A stretch of DNA of 64,000 nucleotides, from NCBI RefSeq assembly GCF_029094505.1, contig NZ_CP119108.1, positions 2,108,001 to 2,172,000 of the forward strand, in the 5' to 3' direction. How positions within the stretch are numbered: the first letter of the stretch is position 1; every line of letters begins with the position of its first letter. This stretch comes from Microbacterium horticulturae. Lineage in GTDB: Bacteria; Actinomycetota; Actinomycetes; Actinomycetales; Microbacteriaceae. The notes under the pieces are model-generated. The model was not told the origin of the DNA. It did not search any database and saw nothing but the letters and a program-made list of their open reading frames with translations. This document shows positions 58,971 through 64,000 of the stretch, piece by piece. A program made the translations under genes and the position numbers.

Positions 58971-59591
58971 TCAGGCGACCGCGGCCCGGAGGTCTGCGAC
59001 GAGCGCGTCGAAGGCACTCGCGCGCTCGCGCTCGTCGCGGACGCGCAGGATCGCCGAGGGATGCGCCGTGACCATGACCCGCCGGCCCTCGGCCTCTTGC
59101 ATGCGGCCCCGCTCCTGTCCGATGCGCACTGTCCGCCCCAGCACGGCACGCGCAGCGGTCGCACCGAGACAGACGATGGTTCGCGGGTCCACAGCGCCCA
59201 CCTCCGCCTCCAGCCACGGGTGACAGGCTCGGATATGCGCGACCTGGGGGCTCTGATGGATGCGGCGCTTTCCCCGCTGCTCGAAGCGGAAATGCTTGAC
59301 CGCATTGGTCGTGTAGACGCTGTCCGGCCGAATCCCCGCGGCCTCCAACGCGTCATGGAGCACATGACCGGCCGGCCCGACGAACGGCTCGCCCGCGAGA
59401 TCTTCACGGTCGCCGGGCTGTTCGCCCACGAGCATGAGCTCCGCCGGCGCGGATCCGTCACCGAACACCGTCTGCGTCGCTTCGCGCCAGAGCTCACAGC
59501 CCCGACAGCTCTGGGCCGCCTCGCAAAGCCCTTCGATGTCGTCCGTCGCCGGCAGCCATGCCCCCGCCCCCGGGCGGTCCGGGTCATCCAT
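58971..59591 (-). CDS. udgX: Uracil-DNA glycosylase of the UdgX type
   Basis: 206 residues. Motif A is GEQPGDREDLAGEPFVGPAG and the C-terminal motif is HPSAILR. The loop KRRIHQ, which in UdgX carries the histidine that bonds covalently to the uracil-excised site, is present, along with cysteines in SCRGCELW for an iron-sulphur cluster. TAGACT 6 nt upstream fixes the ATG. Converges with the CoA-transferase gene, 20 bp apart. Confidence 0.9.
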   Translation of the reverse strand: MDDPDRPGAGAWLPATDDIEGLCEAAQSCRGCELWREATQTVFGDGSAPAELMLVGEQPGDREDLAGEPFVGPAGHVLHDALEAAGIRPDSVYTTNAVKHFRFEQRGKRRIHQSPQVAHIRACHPWLEAEVGAVDPRTIVCLGATAARAVLGRTVRIGQERGRMQEAEGRRVMVTAHPSAILRVRDERERASAFDALVADLRAAVA

Positions 59592-59597
59592 GCGGCG

Positions 59598-59603
59598 AGT
59601 CTA
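59598..59603 (-). promoter_or_regulatory. -10 box of udgX
   Basis: TAGACT on the minus strand ends 6 nt before the ATG at 59591. It overlaps the stop codon region of the DUF4184 gene. Confidence 0.5.
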
Positions 59604-60395
59604 GAACGCTCGACGTCGCAACTGAACCGCCCCGCACGCCAGGAGCGTGAGAACTCCCCAGATCGCGCAGGCCGGAGGCAGCACACGGTACGCGAGGTGC
59701 GCCGTTGTGAATGTCGGCGTGAGCGGCCCGTACACGGCCAGCCCGATGAACCACGCCGCGACGAGTGCGAGCGGCAACGCGGCGAGCCAGGCCCACGGCA
59801 TCCACTCCGCCGTCATTCGACGCAGCGGCCGCGGCGGCGTCCGTCGCCACCAGAGCGCAGCCCACACCGCCAGCACAACGAGGCCGATGATGCTCGAGCC
59901 ATGCTGGATCCACTTGTACCCCGGTAGCGACCCCCAGCTCGCGTTGAGCGCGGGCACCAGCTCCACGCCGAGCCTGCCTTCATGGCTGAAAGCATCCCAG
60001 GCCAGGTGCGAGGCGACGCCGATCGCGAGAGCCGCGACCAGGAGCAGGATGCTGGTGGCCGATGCCCTCCGCACGCCACGACGTGAGAACGTCTCGCGCG
60101 CGGCATCGGCAGCGCCGGCATCCCACTGGGCCGGAAGCCGGCACGCGACGAACGCCGGCACGAGCTCACGGGCCGCAGGGCGCAAGATGCACCGCCACAC
60201 CAGCAGGAGCACCGCCGCCAGCAGGACCGTCACCGGCAACCAGGCGGGATCATGCGTCCACCCGTAGTCGACCGCCGTGCCACGCAGGAACAGCGGCAGG
60301 TCCGGCGTCATGGCGCCCACCGCGACCGCAGCGGGCGCCAGCGGCGTCCGCGTGAACGGGAGCGCGACGATCGCGTGGCTGGGCGTGAACGGCAT
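59601..60395 (-). CDS. DUF4184 membrane protein
   Basis: 264 residues, about six hydrophobic segments. PFTPSHAIVALPF at the start, GAMTPDLPLFL and ASHLAWDAFSHEG fit the DUF4184 pattern, with conserved His and Asp residues resembling metal-dependent membrane hydrolases. Function unknown. The ATG lies 3 bp after tyrS, so the two are probably cotranscribed. Confidence 0.88.
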   Translation of the reverse strand: MPFTPSHAIVALPFTRTPLAPAAVAVGAMTPDLPLFLRGTAVDYGWTHDPAWLPVTVLLAAVLLLVWRCILRPAARELVPAFVACRLPAQWDAGAADAARETFSRRGVRRASATSILLLVAALAIGVASHLAWDAFSHEGRLGVELVPALNASWGSLPGYKWIQHGSSIIGLVVLAVWAALWWRRTPPRPLRRMTAEWMPWAWLAALPLALVAAWFIGLAVYGPLTPTFTTAHLAYRVLPPACAIWGVLTLLACGAVQLRRRAF

Positions 60396-60398
60396 AGC

Positions 60399-61703
60399 TC
60401 AGGCCGTGACGAACACCCCGGCCAGCGTCTTCTTTCCGCGTCGCAGCACCGACACCCGCCCGGGAAGGGCTCCGGTGATCAGTGCCCCCTCGTCTTCGAC
60501 ACGTGCGCCGTCCATCGAGACACCGCCCTGTGCGATGGCGCGCCGCGCTTCGCTCAGGCTCGCGACGAGCTCGGTGTCGACGAGCGCCTGGACGACGGTG
60601 GTCTCGATCGAGGCCTCGGTGTGCGGCAGCTCCTCCAGGGCGCTGCGCAGCACGCGCGGGTCGAGCGTGGTCAGATCGCCCTTGCCGAACAGTGCCTCGG
60701 AGGCCGCCGCCACGGCGGTCGCGGCATCCAGCCCGTGCACGGTCGTGACGACCTCCGCTGCCAGCCGCTTCTGCGCCGCGCGCCGGAACGGCTCGGCCTC
60801 GACGAGGCGCGCGTACTCCTCGATCTCGCCCCGGGTGAGGAACGTGAAGACTTTCAGCCGGTCGACCACGTCGGCGTCATCGGTGTTCAGCCAGAACTGG
60901 TACATCCGGTACGGGCTGCACATCTCGGCATCGAGCCAGATCGCATTGCCCTCGCTCTTGCCGAACTTCGTGCCGTCGCTGTTGGTGATCAGCGGCGTGC
61001 CGATGGCATGCACCGACGCCCCCTCCACCCGATGGATGAGGTCCACGCCGCTGGTGAGATTGCCCCATTGATCGGAACCCCCGGTCTGCAGCACACAGTC
61101 GTACTGCCGGAACAGCTCGAGGTAGTCGAGCCCCTGAAGGATCTGGTAGCTGAACTCGGTGTAGCTGATGCCCGCCTCGGAGTTCAGCCGGGCGCTGACC
61201 GCGTCCTTCTTGAGCATCGTGCCGACGCGGTAGTGCTTGCCGATCTCGCGCAGGAAATCGATCGCCGACAAGGGCGCCGTCCAGTCGAGGTTGTTCACCA
61301 GGCGCGCGGCGTTCTCGCCCTCGAAGTTGAGGTATCGCTCCACCTGGACGCGCAGCTTCTCCACCCATTCCTGGACGGTCTCGCGTGTGTTCAGGGTGCG
61401 CTCAGCCGTCGGACGCGGGTCGCCGATCAGTCCGGTCGAGCCGCCGACGAGCCCGAGCGGCTTGTGCCCTGCCAACTGCAGGCGGCGCAGGAGAAGCAGC
61501 TGCACGAGGTTGCCGAGGTGCAGGCTGGGCGCGGTCGGATCGAACCCGCAGTAATAGGTGATCGGGTCTCCGCCCAGCACGGCGCGCAGCGCCTCTTGGT
61601 CGGTGGAGACATGCACCAGCCCGCGCCACACCAGTTCGTCCCAGACGTTCTCGAACGTCTGGTCGTTGGCGGGAGCGAGGGCGCTCAGAGCGGGTGTTGA
61701 CAC
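60399..61703 (-). CDS. tyrS: Tyrosyl-tRNA synthetase
   Basis: Charges tRNA-Tyr. Class I motif SLHLGN (HIGH), the KFGKS signature, tyrosine pocket residues in SYQILQGLDYLELF and TGGSDQWGN, and a C-terminal S4 domain are present; 434 residues. I use the GTG at 61703 because TACTCT (61711-61716) is 7 nt upstream, making a leaderless mRNA likely. No T-box leader is possible with so short a leader. Confidence 0.96.
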   Translation of the reverse strand: MSTPALSALAPANDQTFENVWDELVWRGLVHVSTDQEALRAVLGGDPITYYCGFDPTAPSLHLGNLVQLLLLRRLQLAGHKPLGLVGGSTGLIGDPRPTAERTLNTRETVQEWVEKLRVQVERYLNFEGENAARLVNNLDWTAPLSAIDFLREIGKHYRVGTMLKKDAVSARLNSEAGISYTEFSYQILQGLDYLELFRQYDCVLQTGGSDQWGNLTSGVDLIHRVEGASVHAIGTPLITNSDGTKFGKSEGNAIWLDAEMCSPYRMYQFWLNTDDADVVDRLKVFTFLTRGEIEEYARLVEAEPFRRAAQKRLAAEVVTTVHGLDAATAVAAASEALFGKGDLTTLDPRVLRSALEELPHTEASIETTVVQALVDTELVASLSEARRAIAQGGVSMDGARVEDEGALITGALPGRVSVLRRGKKTLAGVFVTA

Positions 61704-61710
61704 GCCGTTC

Positions 61711-61716
61711 AGAGTA
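61711..61716 (-). promoter_or_regulatory. -10 box of tyrS
   Basis: TACTCT on the minus strand ends 7 nt before the GTG at 61703. Confidence 0.5.
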
Positions 61717-61775
61717 TCAGCGACGTTCTCTCTGACTTCGCCGCGAGCGAACACCGATCAGGCGGCGTCGGCCAG

Positions 61776-61801
61776 TGTGGTCTGACCACATGTGTTAGAC
61801 T
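61776..61801 (+). promoter_or_regulatory. 15-bp operator-like palindrome and -10 box
   Basis: TGTGGTCTGACCACA (61776-61790) is perfectly symmetrical about its centre and contains TGGTCTGACCA, the form of GntR/FadR-type sites. TAGACT (61796-61801) follows on the plus strand and would start RNA near 61808. The operator lies 60 bp upstream of the tyrS -10 box on the other strand. Confidence 0.5.
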
Positions 61802-61807
61802 GAGGTC

Positions 61808-61936
61808 ACCGACGGAGCTCCTCCCCCATCTCGGGCCCCGTCGGCAGTCGGGGCATCCTACCCGCGGTGCGTCGCCGTATCGGGCGACCCCGGGTACGCC
61901 CTTTGCGCCGCCGGCCATCCCCCGGGTCGGCGGCGT
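61808..61936 (+). ncRNA. Candidate structured RNA with C-rich loops (6C-like)
   Basis: From the predicted start, CCGACGG (61809-61815) pairs with CCGTCGG (61838-61844), leaving a loop with CCCCC. At the other end CGCCGCC (61906-61912) pairs with GGCGGCG (61929-61935), again around CCCCC. Two hairpins with C-rich loops are the defining feature of actinobacterial 6C RNA, though those have six or more Cs and this one has five. No coding frame is evident. The final hairpin could be a terminator. Confidence 0.4.
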
Positions 61937-61976
61937 CACCCCTGCCCGACAGACACGTCATGCCAGACTGGCGGGC

Positions 61977-62573
61977 ATGGAGTTCTTCCCCGGTGCGGAT
62001 GTGCTGCTGACCGCGGCGCTGTCGATCTTCCTGTTCCTCGCGCTCTGTGCGGCGCTCGTGCTGATCGTGGTCTCCCTGCGGCATCCATCCACCACCGCCC
62101 TTCTGGTCGCGGGCATCCTCGTCGTCATCGCGCTGGTCATCGTCGCCCTCGCCCCGGTGAACGTCCCCGCGATCATGGGCGTCATCCTCACCGCCCTGGG
62201 CATCGCCGTCGCCGTCATCGGCGGCAACCCGGTGGCTCGGCGCCTGTTGGAGATCGCCGCGGGCGCGCGCGTGCGTGAGACGGAAGACGGCGGGATCGTG
62301 GTGGTGGCGCAGGAGAAGGATGCCGCGCCCGAAGCCCCGCGCACTCTGATGCGCGGGGGCACGGTGATCGGATATCTCGAGCGACTCGCCGCAGTGATCT
62401 CCATCGTCGTCGGATATCCCGAAGCCATCGCCGTCGTCGTGGCGATCAAGGGCATCGGCCGGTTCTCCGAGCTGGGTGAGCCCGAGACGCGGGAGCGCTT
62501 CATCATCGGCACCCTCGCCAGTCTCGTCTGGGCATGCGCGGTCGGCGCGCTGCTGCGCCTTGCCGTGTGGTGA
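61977..62573 (+). CDS. Membrane protein, probable SatD partner (DUF3307-like end)
   Basis: 198 residues with about five helices. The C-terminal half reads VIGYLERLAAVISIVVG, AIKGIGRFSEL and RERFIIGTLASL. These match the tail of DUF3307-type membrane proteins, which are often adjacent to satD. The helical N-terminal half is distinct. CAGACT ends 7 nt before the ATG. It faces satD with only 2 bp between stop codons. Confidence 0.7.
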   Translation: MEFFPGADVLLTAALSIFLFLALCAALVLIVVSLRHPSTTALLVAGILVVIALVIVALAPVNVPAIMGVILTALGIAVAVIGGNPVARRLLEIAAGARVRETEDGGIVVVAQEKDAAPEAPRTLMRGGTVIGYLERLAAVISIVVGYPEAIAVVVAIKGIGRFSELGEPETRERFIIGTLASLVWACAVGALLRLAVW

Positions 62574-62575
62574 GC

Positions 62576-63229
62576 TCAGCCCCGCAGCAGCCGAAAGCCC
62601 TCCACCACGGCATTCGCCCCTGACGACGCCAGCGCCTGCGACACCGCGGACTGCGTGATCCCTTCGGCTGCGGCGAGTGCACGCTGGGTGGCGCCGACGC
62701 AGCGGCCATAGGTGAGCCGCCGCGAGCGCTCGCTCATCTGGGCGACCAGGTGATCGCGGGCGAGAAGATAGGCGTTGACCACTCGCAGATCGTCACCGTC
62801 TTCTGACGCGGCACCGGACGAGACCGCGTCAGATGACCAGCGCGCCACCTGCGTGCGTGCCGATGCAACGGCGCTCGCTGCGAGAGCCTCGACGTCTTCG
62901 ATCGCGGCCCGGGCGGCCCACCAGGCGGTCCCCTCGGAGATACCTCCGGACGCGGATGGAATCTCTCCCGCCTCGCCCAGACCGACGCCGAACCGGCACT
63001 CGATACCGTCGGGCAGTGCGAGCTGGAACAGCAGGGTCGCCAGCAATGCGGCATCCCGGTGTGGATAGACGCCCTGCATCTCATCGCCGACGATGGGGTG
63101 CAGCGGCACGTCGACCGGCGGCCCGTCCTCGGTGAGCCTCTGCAGAACACCGTCAATCGTTCGCTGCGCCGAAGTACGGTCGGCGATGCGTCGGGAGCCG
63201 ACGATGTCCACGATCACTGCGACAGCCAT
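62576..63229 (-). CDS. satD: SatD family protein
   Basis: 217 residues. The N-terminus MAVAVIVDIVGSRRIADRTSAQ and GDEMQGVYPH match SatD of the streptococcal sat operon. The C-terminus (GATQRALAAAEGITQSAVSQALASSGA) looks like a helix-turn-helix, so it may bind DNA. TACGCT (63236-63241) lies 6 nt before the ATG. Two dyads with CTTAT/ATAAG arms lie upstream, suggesting autoregulation. Confidence 0.85.
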   Translation of the reverse strand: MAVAVIVDIVGSRRIADRTSAQRTIDGVLQRLTEDGPPVDVPLHPIVGDEMQGVYPHRDAALLATLLFQLALPDGIECRFGVGLGEAGEIPSASGGISEGTAWWAARAAIEDVEALAASAVASARTQVARWSSDAVSSGAASEDGDDLRVVNAYLLARDHLVAQMSERSRRLTYGRCVGATQRALAAAEGITQSAVSQALASSGANAVVEGFRLLRG

Positions 63230-63235
63230 GCAATG

Positions 63236-63241
63236 AGCGTA
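63236..63241 (-). promoter_or_regulatory. -10 box of satD
   Basis: TACGCT on the minus strand ends 6 nt before the ATG at 63229. Confidence 0.45.
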
Positions 63242-63242
63242 T

Positions 63243-63297
63243 CACTTATATTGGGCGATAATGAGCTTTCGGCTTATCAAACGCGAACCATAAGCCG
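63243..63297. promoter_or_regulatory. CTTAT-type dyads upstream of satD
   Basis: CGGCTTAT (63270-63277) and ATAAGCCG (63290-63297) form a perfect 8-bp inverted repeat with a 12-nt spacer. A nearer, weaker dyad has CACTTAT and ATAATG about 8 nt apart (63243-63262). The stretch is AT-rich in a GC-rich genome. Confidence 0.5.
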
Positions 63298-63342
63298 GTC
63301 ACGCCGCCGTCGTGCGACCCTTCACTCACATCAGCAGGCGGA

Positions 63343-64000
<658 letters not shown>

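Noticed and set aside
61703..61760. T-box leader for tyrS
   Set aside because: The tyrS -10 box is 7 nt from the start codon, leaving no leader for a T-box.

Overview
The window is a GC-rich actinobacterial chromosome segment, most likely from the family Microbacteriaceae (a Microbacterium-like organism). The basis is the high GC coding bias, the recurrent word GGATGCC/GGCATCC, actinobacterial -10 boxes (TANNNT) directly in front of start codons, and gene order. Two blocks known from Mycobacterium tuberculosis are joined here: a pth/rplY/prs/glmU/mfd/ksgA/ispE block and a tyrS/HAD/tlyA/nadK/recN/pyrG/NUDIX/xerD/parA/scpAB/rluB/cmk/der block. These are family-level inferences; no species is claimed. 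No prophage, IS element or CRISPR array is visible.

Layout. Bases 1-18170 hold the 3' part of gdhA, mfd, a small membrane protein, pth, rplY, gnd, a VanZ-like protein, a two-component system, a flavin oxidoreductase overlapping a P-type cation ATPase, prs, glmU and a tRNA-Gln whose 3' end lies one base before the glmU start codon. Bases 18200-32070 hold accessory and metabolic genes: MarR regulator, flavin reductase, a 119-bp nested palindromic element, small proteins, an ABC-F ATPase, a YaaH-like membrane protein, an osmoprotectant ABC importer operon, DUF427, an Eis-like acetyltransferase, ispE, an aldo/keto reductase, ksgA and a sugar MFS transporter. Bases 32082-49250 form a long, almost wholly minus-strand, tightly overlapping series: NUDIX-NYN fusion, der, cmk, tyrA, rluB, scpB, scpA, parA, xerD, NUDIX, pyrG, DUF2207 protein, recN, nadK, tlyA and a 49-residue protein. 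Bases 49280-51792 hold a HAD phosphatase and a protein with 17 in-frame 27-bp repeats. Bases 51822-57410 are a complete minus-strand rRNA operon (5S, 23S, 16S, tandem promoters, terminator, no tRNA in the spacer). Bases 57595-64000 hold a class III CoA-transferase, udgX, DUF4184, tyrS, a probable structured RNA, a membrane protein facing satD, and the 3' part of argH.

How it works together. Most genes serve information processing and core metabolism: translation (rRNA, tRNA-Gln, rplY, pth, tyrS, der, ksgA, tlyA, rluB, ABC-F), repair and chromosome maintenance (mfd, recN, udgX, xerD, scpAB, parA), nucleotide and cofactor supply (prs, pyrG, cmk, nadK) and envelope or isoprenoid precursors (glmU, ispE). 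Many genes are coupled by ATGA/GTGA overlaps.

The most notable observations are the tRNA-Gln/glmU junction, the 19562-19680 palindromic element, a C-rich-loop RNA candidate at 61808-61936, the RnfD-like/reductase fusion coupled to a cation ATPase, a NUDIX-NYN fusion, the satD/membrane-protein pair with dyad operators, and about sixteen starts with a -10 box only 6-9 nt upstream, which implies widespread leaderless transcription.
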